Below, piece by piece: positions 1-12,079 of a stretch of 64,000 nucleotides of DNA. How positions within the stretch are numbered: the first letter of the stretch is position 1; each line of letters begins with the position of its first letter. The notes under the pieces are model-generated. The model made no database searches. It was given only the letters and a program-made list of their open reading frames with translations, and had not been told where the DNA came from. Source of the stretch: Candidatus Streptomyces philanthi. GTDB lineage: Bacteria; Actinomycetota; Actinomycetes; Streptomycetales; Streptomycetaceae. The translations under genes were made by a program, and so were the position numbers. The DNA lies in assembly GCA_018114805.1 (NCBI GenBank), contig CP073042.1:6493501-6557500 (forward strand). Direction: 5' to 3'.

Positions 1-179
1 TCCGCAGGCTCGATGTGGTACGGCCACCACAGCCCACCCGCCACCGCCGACGTCGTCTCCGCCGCCGGGTCCCGACTCCACACGGTCACCCCGAGCCCAC
101 TCTCCACCACGGTAACGGCGCAGGTCAGGTCGATGACCCCGGAGCCCACCACGATCACGTCGCGCACCATGCTCACCAT
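1..179 (-). CDS. D-amino-acid oxidase family FAD enzyme, N-terminal fragment (runs off the left edge)
   Basis: Reading the minus strand from ATG at 179 (alternative ATG at 170) gives an open frame to the window edge with an N-terminal Rossmann strand (VIVVGSGVIDLT) followed by WSRDP, TSAVAGGLWWPYH and IEPA. The TSAVAGGLWWPY block is characteristic of D-amino-acid oxidases, which oxidise D-amino acids to imino acids using FAD. Only about 59 residues are visible. The third glycine of the GxGxxG dinucleotide-binding motif is Asp here, and the following helix begins AVTVVESG instead of a more usual AVRLAEAG-like sequence, so this copy may be impaired or misread. The gene is divergent from the ABC-F gene at 319. 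Confidence 0.7.
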   Translation of the reverse strand, partial: MVSMVRDVIVVGSGVIDLTCAVTVVESGLGVTVWSRDPAAETTSAVAGGLWWPYHIEPA

Positions 180-318
180 GCGCGGACGCTATCCGCTCGC
201 CGCGCCCCACGCGAGACCCACTCCGCGAGGCTCGGCTCCCCGCGCGGCCGTCCCGTCGCGCGCGGCGACGGATACCGGCGAGCGTCCCGTCGCGTCCCGC
301 CGTTAGGATCGCCGCCTG

Positions 319-2101
319 ATGACTGCCACCCTCGTTGCCAAGAACCTCGCTGCCGGGCACGGTGACCGCACCCTGTTCTCCGGGCTCGACCTCGTCGTGG
401 GCCCCGGCGACACCATCGGCCTGGTCGGCGCCAACGGAGCGGAGAAGTCCACGCTGCTGCGCCTCCTCGCGGGGCTGGCCGAGCCGGCGGAGGGGAGCGT
501 CACGCTGAGCCCGCCGCACGGCACCATCGGCTACCTGCCGCAGGAGCACGAGCGGCGGCGCACCGGCGGCTCCGACCCGGCCACCGGCGCCGAGACCGTA
601 CGCGACTTCCTCGCCCGCCGCACTGGGGTCGTCGCCGCCCAGGCCGCGCTGGACGCCGCCACCGAGGCGCTGGCGGACGAGCGCCCGGGCGCCGACGACG
701 CGTACGCCTCCGCGTGGGAGCGCTGGCTCGCGCTCGGCTGCGCCTACCTGGACGAGCGGGCCGAGAGCGTCACCGCGGGGTTCTGCCTCGCGGTCGGCCT
801 CGACCGGCCGATGACCGCCCTCTCCGGCGGCCAGGCTGCCCGCGCCGGACTCGCCTCGCTGCTGCTCAGCCGGTACGACGTGTTCCTGCTCGACGAGCCC
901 ACCAACGACCTGGACCTCGACGGCCTGGGCCGCCTTGAGGACTTCGTCCGCGGGCTGCCCGCCGGCACCGTGCTGGTCAGCCACGACCGCGAGTTCCTGG
1001 CCCGCACGGTCGACAAGGTCCTCGAACTCGACGTCGTCCAGCAGCGGTTCACCCTCTTCGGCGGCGGCTACACCGCCTACCTGGAGGAGCGCGAGACCGC
1101 GCGCCGGCACGCCCGGGAGCGGTACGAGCAGTACGCGCAGACCCGCGCCGGCCTGGAGGAGCGGGCCCGCACCCAGCGCGCCTGGATGGACAAGGGCGTG
1201 CGCAACGCGCGCCGCAAGGCCACCGACGGCGACAAACTGCTGCGCAACGCGCGCGTCGAGAGCACCGAGAAGCAGGCGGCGAAGGCCCGGCAAACCGAAC
1301 GCCTCCTGGAGCGGCTCTGAGAGGTCGACGAGCCGCGCAAGGAGTGGGAGCTGCGCATGGAGATCGCCGCCACGCCCCGCTCGGGCTCGGTGGTGGCCAC
1401 CCTGCGCGGGGCCCGCGTGCGGCGCGGCGGCTTCACCTTCGGCCCGGTGGACCTCCAGATCGACTGCGCGGACCGGGTGGCCATCGTCCGGGGCCAACGG
1501 CTCCGGCAAGAGCACCCTGCTCGCCACCCTCCTCGGCCGGCTGCCGCTGGACGAGGGGCACGCCTTCCTGGGCTCCGGCGTGATCGTCGGCGAGGTGGAC
1601 CAGGCCCGCGCCCAGCTCTTCGACGACGACCCGGACCCGGTCGGCGCCCCGAGCCAACCGGACCAGACCGCCGCCGCGGGGCAGACCGCGGTCGCGGGCG
1701 ACGGGGCGCGCCCGGGGCGCCCGCGCGCCGCGCAGGCCCGTACCGGATCGCTCCTGGACACCTTCGGCGCCGTCGCCACCGAACTGGAGCCGGCAGAGGT
1801 ACGCACGCTGCTGGCCAAGTTCGGGCTCAAGGCCGACCACGTGCTGCGCCCGGCGCACACCCTCTCGCCGGGCGAGCGCACCCGTGCCGCCCTGGCACTG
1901 CTCCAGGCCAGGGGAGTGAACCTGCTCGTGCTCGACGAGCCGACCAACCACCTGGACCTGCCCGCCATCGAGCAACTGGAGTCGGCGCTCGCCTCGTACA
2001 ACGGCACCCTGCTGCTGGTCACCCACGATCGCCGGATGCTGGACGCCGTGCGCACCACCCGCCGCGTCGAGGTGGCCGACGGGCGGGTCAGCGAGGTCTG
2101 A
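319..2101 (+). pseudogene. ABC-F family ATPase, disrupted by a stop and a frameshift
   Basis: Two tandem ABC-F nucleotide-binding domains are recognisable. The first half (319-1320) has the signature LSGGQ, Walker B VFLLDEPTNDLD and the linker rich in Arg/Glu; it stops at TGA 1318-1320. The same frame continues through KEWELRMEIA until about 1489, where one extra C shifts the frame. The second domain (GANGSGKST Walker A, LSPGERTR signature, LVLDEPTNHLD) then continues to 2101. The first Walker A reads GANGAEKST, with Glu replacing the invariant Gly. ABC-F proteins act on the ribosome in antibiotic resistance or translation rescue. With three independent lesions this copy is unlikely to make a full product unless the sequence is wrong. 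Start ATG 319 follows a weak upstream region. Confidence 0.8.
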
Positions 2102-2224
2102 CGGCGGGCCGCGCGCCGTCACCCCGGGCCGCGCCGCCACCCTGGGCGGTGCGCCCCTTCGGGCCCGGGGCGGCGACGCGGCCCGGTCACGGCCGGGGAG
2201 GCCCGGCCGGTCGGCGGCGTGGGT

Positions 2225-2870
2225 TCATTCCGGCCAAGGTGAGTTCTCGATGACGGTGACGAAGTCGCCATGCCGGAAGCCGGGCACGAAGTGTTCGAGC
2301 ACGTCCGCCTTCACGTTGCCGAACGTGGTCTCCGGTTTGGGCGCGATGCCCTCGGTGAACGCCGCCAGGATGCGCCGCTTGAAGTCCGGGCGCGGGTGCA
2401 GCGCGGTGATCTCGGCCCGGTCGTCCGCGCTGACGCGCTCGTAGTCGATGCCGAGCACGTCGTACTCCACTCCGGCGGTGACCAGCGCGACCTGCGGTTC
2501 CATGAACTCCGGCACGCCGGGCGTGGTGTGCAGGGCGATTGCCGTCCACACCCGGCGCACGGCGTCCTCCGGCACCGCGCGGGAGCGCAGGAACCTCGCG
2601 GCCTCCTCCGCCCCGTCCACATCGAACCGGCGCCCGCTGGTACGGAACTCCTCGCCCAGCCCCAGGTCGTGGAACATGGCGCCGACGTAGAGTAGCTCGG
2701 GGTCGCACTCCAGGCCGCTTGCGCGCCCCAGCAGGCTGCCGAACAGGAACGCCTGGCGGGGAGTGGTGGTAGATCAGGTCGGAGGTCACCGCGCGCACCA
2801 GGTCCGTGGCCTCCTTGGCGAGTGCGCTGTCGGGCACGGTGATCCCCGCGACGTGCGACGCGTCGGGCAT
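2225..2870 (-). pseudogene. HD-domain hydrolase (cyanamide-hydratase-like), frameshifted
   Basis: The N-terminus starts at ATG 2870 (MPDASHVAGITVPDSALAKE) and runs to about 2763, where one extra C in a CCCC run breaks the frame. The remainder (FHDLGLGEEF, then a second His cluster in ALHTTPGVPEF) lies in the other frame and ends at 2225. The FHDLG metal motif and the ALHTTPG segment are typical of small metal-dependent HD proteins related to fungal cyanamide hydratases; the natural substrate is unknown. The reconstructed length is about 214 residues, normal for the family. It is convergent with the ABC-F pseudogene upstream and read toward it. Confidence 0.75.
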
Positions 2871-3117
2871 GGCTGGTCTCCTCGTCCTCGGTCCTGTCGT
2901 CGTCCCGCTGACCGGTGACCGGTCGCCGGCTCGCTCCTGGCCCCGTCCCGGTATGGCGCCCGTCGCGCGCCCGTCGGCCAGCCCCGGGCCACGGCCCACG
3001 CCATCCGACGGCCGGCGACCGGCGGGGCGTGCCGGCACCAGTGAACCAGCGCGCCCCGCCCGCGTCACCGCACGGCCCGCCCCCGCGCACCCGCGCCGCC
3101 CGGTCGCCGGCGCCCGC

Positions 3118-4860
3118 CTACGGTGCCTCGGACGCGGCAGCCGCCTCGGATGCCTCGGGCGTGTCGGCCTCCTCGGGTGCGTCCGACGCCTCCAGCAGGT
3201 CGTACACCTCGTCGGCCGTCGTCTCGCGCAGCGTCGTGTCCACGAACAGCCAGCGCGTGATGCCGATCGACTGGAGGAAGGCCAGGTCGTGGCTGGCGAT
3301 CAGCAGGGCGCCCTGGAAGGAGTCAAGCGCGCCGCTCAGATGCCGCACGCTGGCCAGGTCGAGGTTGTTGGTCGGCTCGTCCAGCATCAGCAACTGCGGG
3401 GCCGGCGCCGCGAGCATCGTCGCGGCCAGCGCGGCCCGGAAGCGCTCCCCGCCCGACAGCGTCCCGGCCGGCTGCGCGGCACGTGCGCCCCGGAACAGGA
3501 ACCGGGCGAGCTGCGAGCGGATCTCCTGGTCGCCGACGCCCGGGGCCATCCGGGCCACGTTCGCCGCGATGCTCAACTCCTCCTCCAGCACGTCGAGCCG
3601 CTGCGGCAGGAAGCGTAGCGGCACGTGCGCCGTGGCCTCGCCCGACAGCGCCGGCAGCGTGCCGGCGATGGTACGCAGCAAGGTCGTCTTGCCGGCGCCG
3701 TTGCGCCCGACGAGCGCGATCCGCTCGGGCCCGTGCACGCGCAGGTCGCCCTCGCGCAGCCTGCCGTACCGGGGCCGCAGCGCGCGCAGGCTCAGGACCG
3801 TGCGGCCGGCCGGCAAGGCGGTGTGCGGCAGGCTGACCCGGATCTCGGCGTCGTTACGGACCGCGTCCGCGGCCTCCTCGCGCCGCTCGCGGGCCTCGTT
3901 CAGCCGTTCCTCGTGCACGCCCCGGAGCTTGTCCGCCGACTCCTGCGCGGAGCGCTTGCGCTCTCCCGCGACGATCCGGGGCGCGCGCCGCTGGGCGTCC
4001 ATCTTCTTGCTGTGCCGCTCGCGGCGGGCCACCTTGACTTGGGTCTCCTCCAACTCGCGCTTCTGCTTGCGCACCTGCGCCTCGGCGGCCCGCAGGGTGC
4101 GCTCGGCGGCCTCCTGCTGGGTGGCGAGCGCCTGCTCGTACTGGTCCCAGTTGCCCCCGTACCAGGTCACCGAACCGGAGCGGAGTTCGGCGATGCGGTC
4201 CACGCGTGCCAACAGGTCGCGGTCGTGGCTGACGATCACCAGTACGCCGGAGCGCCAGGAGTCGACCGCGTCGTAGAGCCGGCGCCGGGCGAACAGGTCC
4301 AGGTTGTTGGTCGGCTCGTCGAGGAGGAGGATGTCGGGGCGCTCGATGAGCAGCGCGGCCAGCCGGAGCAGGACGGTCTCCCCGCCGGACAACTGGCCCA
4401 CCGTACGGTCCAGTTCGATGTCGCCGAGGCCGAGCGGGCCCAGCGTCGCCTGGGTCCGCTCCTCGATGTCCCAGTCGTCGCCGATCGTGTCGAAGTGCTC
4501 CTCGCGCGCGTCGCCCGACTCGATGGCGCGCAGCGCGGCGCGCCGCTCGGCGATGCCCAGCGCCTGGTCGACGCGCAGCTCCGTGTCGAGGGTGAGGTTC
4601 TGCGGCAGGTAGGCGAGGCTGCCGCGGAGGGCCACCGAGCCGCTCGCCGGGCTCAGTTGGCCGGCCAGCAGCCGCAGCAGCGTGGACTTGCCGGTGCCGT
4701 TGCCGCCGACCAGCCCGGTGCGGCCCCGGCCGACGGTGAGGTAGAGCCCGTCGAAGACCGGCGTGCCGTCCGGCCACCGGAACGTCAGGGCCGAGCAGGT
4801 CACGGCGGCGGGGGAGGAGTGGGAGGAAGCGGAGGAAGCAGAGGAAGGTGAATGGGCCAT
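3118..4860 (-). CDS. ABC-F family ATP-binding protein
   Basis: An intact 580-residue protein with two ATP-binding cassettes and no membrane segment. Domain 1 has Walker A GGNGTGKST, signature LSGGE and Walker B ILLLDEPTNNLD. The inter-domain linker (about residues 240-330) is highly charged and predicted helical, as in ABC-F proteins that reach into the ribosomal peptidyl-transferase centre. Domain 2 has GRNGAGKTT, LSGGERFRAA and LLMLDEPTNNLD. The ATG at 4860 is followed by a Ser-rich tail before the first strand (VTCSALTFRWPDG). ABC-F factors protect ribosomes from antibiotics or relieve stalled elongation; which one applies cannot be told from sequence. A 728 bp leader precedes it. It ends in a Glu/Ala-rich tail. 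Confidence 0.9.
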   Translation of the reverse strand: MAHSPSSASSASSHSSPAAVTCSALTFRWPDGTPVFDGLYLTVGRGRTGLVGGNGTGKSTLLRLLAGQLSPASGSVALRGSLAYLPQNLTLDTELRVDQALGIAERRAALRAIESGDAREEHFDTIGDDWDIEERTQATLGPLGLGDIELDRTVGQLSGGETVLLRLAALLIERPDILLLDEPTNNLDLFARRRLYDAVDSWRSGVLVIVSHDRDLLARVDRIAELRSGSVTWYGGNWDQYEQALATQQEAAERTLRAAEAQVRKQKRELEETQVKVARRERHSKKMDAQRRAPRIVAGERKRSAQESADKLRGVHEERLNEARERREEAADAVRNDAEIRVSLPHTALPAGRTVLSLRALRPRYGRLREGDLRVHGPERIALVGRNGAGKTTLLRTIAGTLPALSGEATAHVPLRFLPQRLDVLEEELSIAANVARMAPGVGDQEIRSQLARFLFRGARAAQPAGTLSGGERFRAALAATMLAAPAPQLLMLDEPTNNLDLASVRHLSGALDSFQGALLIASHDLAFLQSIGITRWLFVDTTLRETTADEVYDLLEASDAPEEADTPEASEAAAASEAP

Positions 4861-5588
4861 GTTGATCTCGCAGTCGCAAGCGGAGGAACGGGGGCTTCGT
4901 ATGCGAGCACCACGCGGCGACCGGGCCGGAACCGGAAGGAGGAGCGCGGCCGTCCGACGGGTCGGGACGGCTCGGGCACCGAGGTCGCATCCGCGCGGAC
5001 CACGGGCGGCAGAACAGGCCAGCTCAACGTGGTAGGCGTACGGCCGGGGCCGTACCGCGCGATGGTCGGGAACCTCAGATGCGCAACGTCCACCTCTATC
5101 GGAGACAACAGGACCCGAACACTGTACCTCGCGGCGGCACCCGCCGCCCCGGCGGCCGTACGGGCCGTACCGACGAGCTGTGGGACCACCGGCTGGTGAC
5201 GCGCCTGGGCGACGCCTGCCGGACCACAGCCGACGCCGCCGACGCGGTGCGAGCGCGGAAGCGGGCCCGGGTGGCTGAGGGCCCGGGTGGCTGAGCTGAA
5301 CGGCGCGGCGGATGCCCCCACAGCGCGGCGGCGCGGCGGACGCCCAGCAGCGCCCCCGACGCGGTCGCCGCTGAACTCGCCCCGTCATCCGGTGCGAGGC
5401 GTTTGCCGATTCGGCAAAGCCACTCGCGGTGCCGTCGCCGGGGACTCGATGATCGAACTCGTGCGCACGGCAGCGACTCCACACGTCGCGGCCCCGCACC
5501 GTGCCCGGCGGCGTCGCGCCGTCGTGCCGGTGTGAGCACCCCGCAGCCGCGGGTTCACGTACCAGCCCTCTTCGCACCGGAGGCCCCC
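4861..5588. other. long divergent intergenic region between the ABC-F gene and the epoxide hydrolase gene
   Basis: No convincing gene was seen on either strand in 728 bp; the open frames here lack family-like sequence. The stretch nearest 4860 is the 5' leader of the ABC-F gene. Such leaders often carry attenuators in ABC-F resistance genes, but no clear terminator/antiterminator pair was identified. A perfect 16 bp tandem duplication lies at 5264-5295. Confidence 0.5.
5264..5295. repeat. perfect 16 bp tandem duplication
   Basis: The unit GGCCCGGGTGGCTGAG occurs twice head to tail (5264-5279 and 5280-5295) with no spacer, in non-coding sequence. It resembles the other short tandem duplications found in this window. 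Confidence 0.9.
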
Positions 5589-6577
5589 ATGGTCCAGCCC
5601 CACCACTCGCGAGCGGTCACGCACCGGCTCGTGCCCTCGCCCGCCGGCCGCACCCACCTCGCGGAGTGCGGCAGCGGACCGCTGGTGCTTGCTGCTCCAC
5701 GGGTTCCCCGAGTCCTGGTACTCCTGGCGCCACCAACTGCCCGCCCTCGCCGCCGCCGGCTACCGCGCCGTGGCCGTCGACGTACGGGGTTACGGCCGTT
5801 CCAGCAAGCCGTCGGCCGTCGAGGCGTACCGCATAGTGGAACTCGTCGCCGACGCCGCCGCCGTGGTCGAGGCGCTCGGCGAGTGGACCTCGGTGATCGT
5901 CGGGCACGACTGGGGCGCGAACATCGCGGCCAACGCGGCACTGCTGCGCCCCGACGTCTTCACCGCCGTCGGCATGCTCAGCGTGCCCTACGCACCGCAC
6001 GGCCCGGTCAAGCCCACCGACGCATTCGCCGGGATCGGTGGCGACGAGGAGTTCTACGTCAGCTACTTCCAGCGGCCGGGCCGAGGCTGAGATCGAGCCC
6101 GACGTACGGGGCTGGCTCGCCGGGTTCTACGCGGCGCTCTCGGCCGACACCATGCCCCCGGCCGACGCTCCCAGCCCGTACTTCGTCCCGCGGGGCGGAC
6201 GGATGCGGGACCGCTTGCCCAGCGACCGCACGCCCGCCTGGCTGAGCAGCGCGGACCTGGACACGTACGCCGGTGAGTTCGAGCGCACCGGGCTGACCGG
6301 GGCGCTGGCCCGCTACCGCGCCATCGACCGCGACTGGGCCGACCTCGCCGACTGGGACGGCGCCCCGATCACCCAGCCGGCCCTGTTCATCGGCGGCACG
6401 CGCGACGCCTCCACTACCTGGATGGCCGACGCGATCGCGGCGTTCGACCGCACGCTGCCCGCCCTGACCGCCTGCCACCTCATCGACGGCTGCGGCCACT
6501 GGGTCCAGCAGGAGCGCCCCGACGAGGTCACCCGCATGCTGCTCGACTGGCTGGGCGGGCTGCCCCCGGTGGGCTGA
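5589..6577 (+). pseudogene. alpha/beta-hydrolase, epoxide hydrolase family, two frameshifts
   Basis: The frame starts at ATG 5589 (MVQPHHSRAVTHRL). An extra T at about 5691 shifts it into a second frame carrying LLHGFPESWYSWRHQ and the nucleophile elbow VGHDWGANIAA, with Asp as the likely nucleophile (GHDWG). This frame stops at about 6090 after a second indel near 6078. The third frame carries the lid and C-terminus, including the late Asp (GGTRDAST) and the catalytic His in GCGHWVQQERP, ending at 6577. All elements of a soluble epoxide hydrolase, which opens epoxides to diols, are present at about 329 residues, but no single frame holds them. Confidence 0.8.
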
Positions 6578-6813
6578 GGCGGCGGCGGGCGCGGCGCGTG
6601 CCCGGCCGGCGGGCCAGCCGCTGGACGCGCGCCGCGAGGAGCCCGCTCGCCCGGCTCGGCGCGCTCGCGGAGCGCGAGGCCGCCCGCGGACGCACCGCCG
6701 CTCAGCCGCGCCCCGGGTCCAGCAGGCCCGCTCGGCGCAGCGCGGCGGCCCCCGGCGTGCTGGCCGCTACCGGAGCGGGCCCCCTGACCGCCGCCGGTGC
6801 GGGCGCCCTGGCC

Positions 6814-9025
<2,212 letters not shown>

Positions 9026-9240
9026 TTCACGCTCCGCTTTCGTCTCTGCACCGCGACCTACATTGTGGCAGGTGGGTACGACAGCGCGACGACGACGGAC
9101 CGCGAACCGCGCAGGAGAGCGCGCGTCGGCCGCCGACCAGCCCCCAGCCGCCGCCAGCCAGCCGGTCACTCAGCCGGCCGGCCGGCACATCGGTCAGCCG
9201 ACCCGGCCGGTCGGCAGGCCGGTCGCCGCGCCCCGGCACA

Positions 9241-9275
9241 CCGCAGCCGCCCGGCGCGGGGCCGGGCGGCTGCGG
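9241..9275 (-). terminator. strong GC hairpin downstream of the LPFR small-protein gene
   Basis: A perfect 15 bp stem (CCGCAGCCGCCCGGC with its complement at 9261-9275) and a 5-base loop lie 60 bp past the stop of the minus-strand gene at 9337. There is no clear T-run, as is common in Streptomyces. Confidence 0.7.
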
Positions 9276-9336
9276 TCAGGCGCGTGGAGTGCGGTACTTC
9301 GCGGGCGGGGTCAGGTCGTCACCCACCTACGTGTGC

Positions 9337-9471
9337 TCACACCCCGCGTCGGCGTGGGCCACCGCGCGACGCTCCGCCGAAGAGCCGAGCGAGCGCGCGG
9401 AAGGGGAGCGTCACCACGGTGGCGATGGCGCCACCGATGCTGCGCAGGACATCTGCGATGGCACGAAACAC
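9337..9471 (-). CDS. LPFR motif small protein
   Basis: A 44-residue protein starting at GTG 9471, chosen because GGAGG lies 5 bases upstream; longer upstream starts lack such a site. The sequence VFRAIADVLRSIGG, the hydrophobic segment AIATVVTLPFRALARLF and a basic tail form a conserved short family in Streptomyces named for its LPFR motif. The helix is amphipathic to hydrophobic and the tail (RGGPRRRGV) is strongly basic, so membrane association is plausible. The function is unknown. It is a single gene followed by a strong hairpin. Confidence 0.75.
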   Translation of the reverse strand: MFRAIADVLRSIGGAIATVVTLPFRALARLFGGASRGGPRRRGV

Positions 9472-9603
9472 GGAATCCTCCTTGTCTGTGCCCACGATGC
9501 GCCCACCAGGACGCCCCGTGGCTCGTGACCCCGAGTAACCCCGACCGCGGTCGATAAACCGACTCCGATCCCCCACACCTGCGCGCCGCGCCAACCGTTC
9601 GGC

Positions 9604-10464
9604 TCAGCCCTTGCCCAGGAAGCCGGCCGGGAATGCGCCCGCGGCCATGGCTGTCGCGGTGAAGGCCGTGGCCAGCTCCGTCAGCCGCGCCGTGCCCGCC
9701 GCGCCCAGGTGCTCGTACGGCGCCCGGTCCAGTCGGTCGGTCTCGACCTCAAGCTCCTTGCGCAGCGCGGTCCCGGCCTGGGTCAACTCGCCGTCGGCGG
9801 TCAGCAACCCGCGCTCGCGCAGCCGCTCCTGGGCCGTCGCCCACTCGTCCTCGGACCAGCCGCGCATCGTACGGGCCCACGTGGGCGCCACGCCGAACCC
9901 GCTGGCGGTGTGCGAGACCACGGCCTCCAGGCCGTCGAGTCCTGCGGCGACGAGCACGGCCAGGTGGCCGTCGCCGCGGTGCTCGCGCAGCAGCGTCGCG
10001 GCGTGCCAGAACGCCAGGTGCGGCGCGTCGGGAACGGCCTGGCCGGCGTGGGCCGCGTACAGCGGGCGGGCGGCTCGGTCGCAAGCCTCGGTGGCGCGCA
10101 GCGCGAGTTCGGCGGCCTCGGCCATCTCCGCCGAGGCGATCGCCTCGGCGCCCAGGAGTCGGCGCAGCGTGCCGTCGGCGGCGGCGAGACGGGCCTCGAT
10201 GACCGCCTCGGGCGTCGTCACGTCCCAGACGGCGGGCACGTGCTGGGCGACCCAGTCGTACTTGAAGTTGTAGAAGGTCGCGGTCACCGTGCCAGCGCCC
10301 ACCCGGCCCAGCGGAGCGGACCGGGCAGCGAAGTACGCGGTGCGCTCCTTGACGCCTATCCGCCCGAGTCCGTCGGTGAACTCGGGCGCGAAGTACGTAC
10401 AGGAGTGGAGGGGGTTGAGCACCTGGTGGCAGTGGCGTCCGGCGCGCTCGGGGTGTGAGGTCAT
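9604..10464 (-). CDS. SCO6745-type HTH_67 family protein
   Basis: A 286-residue protein from ATG 10464. It contains the conserved opening HCHQVLNPLHSCTYFAPEF, a central TATFYNFKYDWVAQHVPAVW segment and a winged-helix-like C-terminal part (GLLTADGELTQAGTALRKELE followed by TDRLDRAPYEHLG). This matches the actinobacterial SCO6745 family, whose members combine an N-terminal domain of unknown role with a MarR-like winged helix. No enzyme motif is visible. Its place next to an enoyl-CoA hydratase and near idi agrees with the SCO6745-SCO6751 order as remembered. Predicted cytoplasmic. Confidence 0.8.
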   Translation of the reverse strand: MTSHPERAGRHCHQVLNPLHSCTYFAPEFTDGLGRIGVKERTAYFAARSAPLGRVGAGTVTATFYNFKYDWVAQHVPAVWDVTTPEAVIEARLAAADGTLRRLLGAEAIASAEMAEAAELALRATEACDRAARPLYAAHAGQAVPDAPHLAFWHAATLLREHRGDGHLAVLVAAGLDGLEAVVSHTASGFGVAPTWARTMRGWSEDEWATAQERLRERGLLTADGELTQAGTALRKELEVETDRLDRAPYEHLGAAGTARLTELATAFTATAMAAGAFPAGFLGKG

Positions 10465-10622
10465 GCCCGGCACGTTACCCGCAGGTAGTCGGTCGCGGGA
10501 GAGCCACGGGACACGTCCCGCGTCACCCCTCGCCCGCTCGCCCCGGCCCCGCCGCCGGGCGGCCGGCCGCGGTGGGTGGCCCCGGTGGATGGCCCGGCCG
10601 CCCCGGGTCCGCGGCCGGTGGG

Positions 10623-11381
10623 TCAACTGGCCGGCAGCGTCCAACTGAAGCGCGGCGCCCGGTGCTCCAGGAAGGCGGTGACGGCCTCCACGGTGTCGTC
10701 GCTGGTCCGAGCCTGCTCGCTCCAGTAGGCGGTGCGCTCGGGGTCGGTGGGGCCCGCGGCGAACTCCTTGGCGGCGGCCTGGGTGAGCTGCGACCGGGAG
10801 GCCAGCACGCGGGCGAAGCGGGCCACCTCGTGGTCGAAGTCCTCCGGCGCGAACACCTCGTCCACCAGGCCGCGCAGATGGGCCCGCTGGGCGTTGATCA
10901 ACTCGGCCGAGAACAGCAGGTGCTTGGCCGTGGCCGGCCCCACCAGGCTCACCAGGCGGGCCGTGGAGGAGGCGGAGTAGACGATGCCGAGCTTGGCCGG
11001 TGTGATGCCGAAGGCGCTGTCGTCGGTGGTGAAGCGCAGGTCACAGGCGGTGGCGAGCTGGCAGCCGCCGCCCACGCAGTAGCCGCGCACCGCGGCGAGG
11101 GTGGGCTTGGGGAACATCGCCAACGCCTCCTCGGCCGAGACCGCGAGGCCCTGGGACTCCTCGCCCCGCTCGATCAGGGAGCCGATGTCCGCGCCCGCGC
11201 AGAACGTGTCCCCGTCGCCGGTCAACACCAGGGCCCGCACGTGTGGGTCCACCGTGAGCTTGTCGAGGAGTGGGGGTAGTTCGCGCCACATGTCGTAGGT
11301 CATCGCGTTGCGCTTGGCGGGATTGTGGATCATGACGGTCGCGATGCCGTCGGTGACCGAATACAGCAGGCAAGGCTCCAT
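10623..11381 (-). CDS. enoyl-CoA hydratase/isomerase family protein
   Basis: A 252-residue crotonase-fold protein starting at ATG 11381. It has the CoA-binding and oxyanion-hole segments (ALVLTGDGDTFCAGADIGSL and AVRGYCVGGGCQLATACDLRF) and the typical C-terminal trimerisation region. Of the two usual catalytic glutamates, the region after FGITPAKLGIVYSASS lacks an obvious match, so the exact reaction (hydratase, isomerase or other crotonase chemistry on acyl-CoA) is open. It stands alone, with 158 bp separating it from the SCO6745-type gene downstream. Confidence 0.85.
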   Translation of the reverse strand: MEPCLLYSVTDGIATVMIHNPAKRNAMTYDMWRELPPLLDKLTVDPHVRALVLTGDGDTFCAGADIGSLIERGEESQGLAVSAEEALAMFPKPTLAAVRGYCVGGGCQLATACDLRFTTDDSAFGITPAKLGIVYSASSTARLVSLVGPATAKHLLFSAELINAQRAHLRGLVDEVFAPEDFDHEVARFARVLASRSQLTQAAAKEFAAGPTDPERTAYWSEQARTSDDTVEAVTAFLEHRAPRFSWTLPAS

Positions 11382-12079
11382 GCGCGGATCGTATCCGGGT
11401 GGCCGGAAGGCTACGGCGAAGATCGCATCGTCGGCTGAGTGGAAGAGATCACTTCCCCTGCCCGCGAGCCCGGGGCAAAGTCCCCAACGCCGCCTAGACG
11501 GGGCAATTTTCCTGGTCGCGGCGGTGAAGGCGGTGCGCTCGGCGGCGCCCCGCGCAGGAGGTACGCGGCGCCCCGGGGGCGGGGCGCCGTGACCGACGGG
11601 CGCCAAGACCACCCGGATGAGTGGGCCGGCGGCGCCGGGTGACGGTCGCCTCCGTGGCGTACGGGCAGCGCCCGCCCGCGCCGCGCCCCCGTGGGGCCTG
11701 TCGGGACCCCGTAGGCGGGCCGGCCACGCCTCCGTTGGGGGTGCGGTTTCCGCCAGTGCGCGTGCGCCAGTGCGACGGGTGGCCGGGGGTGGTCGCGCGC
11801 GCCGCGCCGCAATCCCTCACGCGCGCCGCGCGCCGTACGAACCCGACCGCGGCGCGCGGGCGGCGGGGCCCGGCGCGTGGGGCGCCGCCGGGGTCGCGGC
11901 ACCCACCCCCCGGCGCCGCCGCGTCCGAACCGGCCAGCGCGCCGCGCCGGTCGCGTTGGTGACGCGGTGGTCGCTCGCCGGCAGGCGATCAATGTGTCCC
12001 CCGGGGAGTGGACAAGATGTGTCGCACGAGCACGCGAAGGCCCCTCAACCGGTCAAAAGGCATCGATAGGAGCTGACTT
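11382..12079. other. 700 bp divergent intergenic region with no recognised gene
   Basis: Both strands were read and nothing resembling a protein family, RNA gene or strong terminator was found. The region is extremely GC-rich, so long open frames here are uninformative. The right end provides the ribosome site for the HATPase gene (AGGAG at 12068-12072). Confidence 0.4.
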
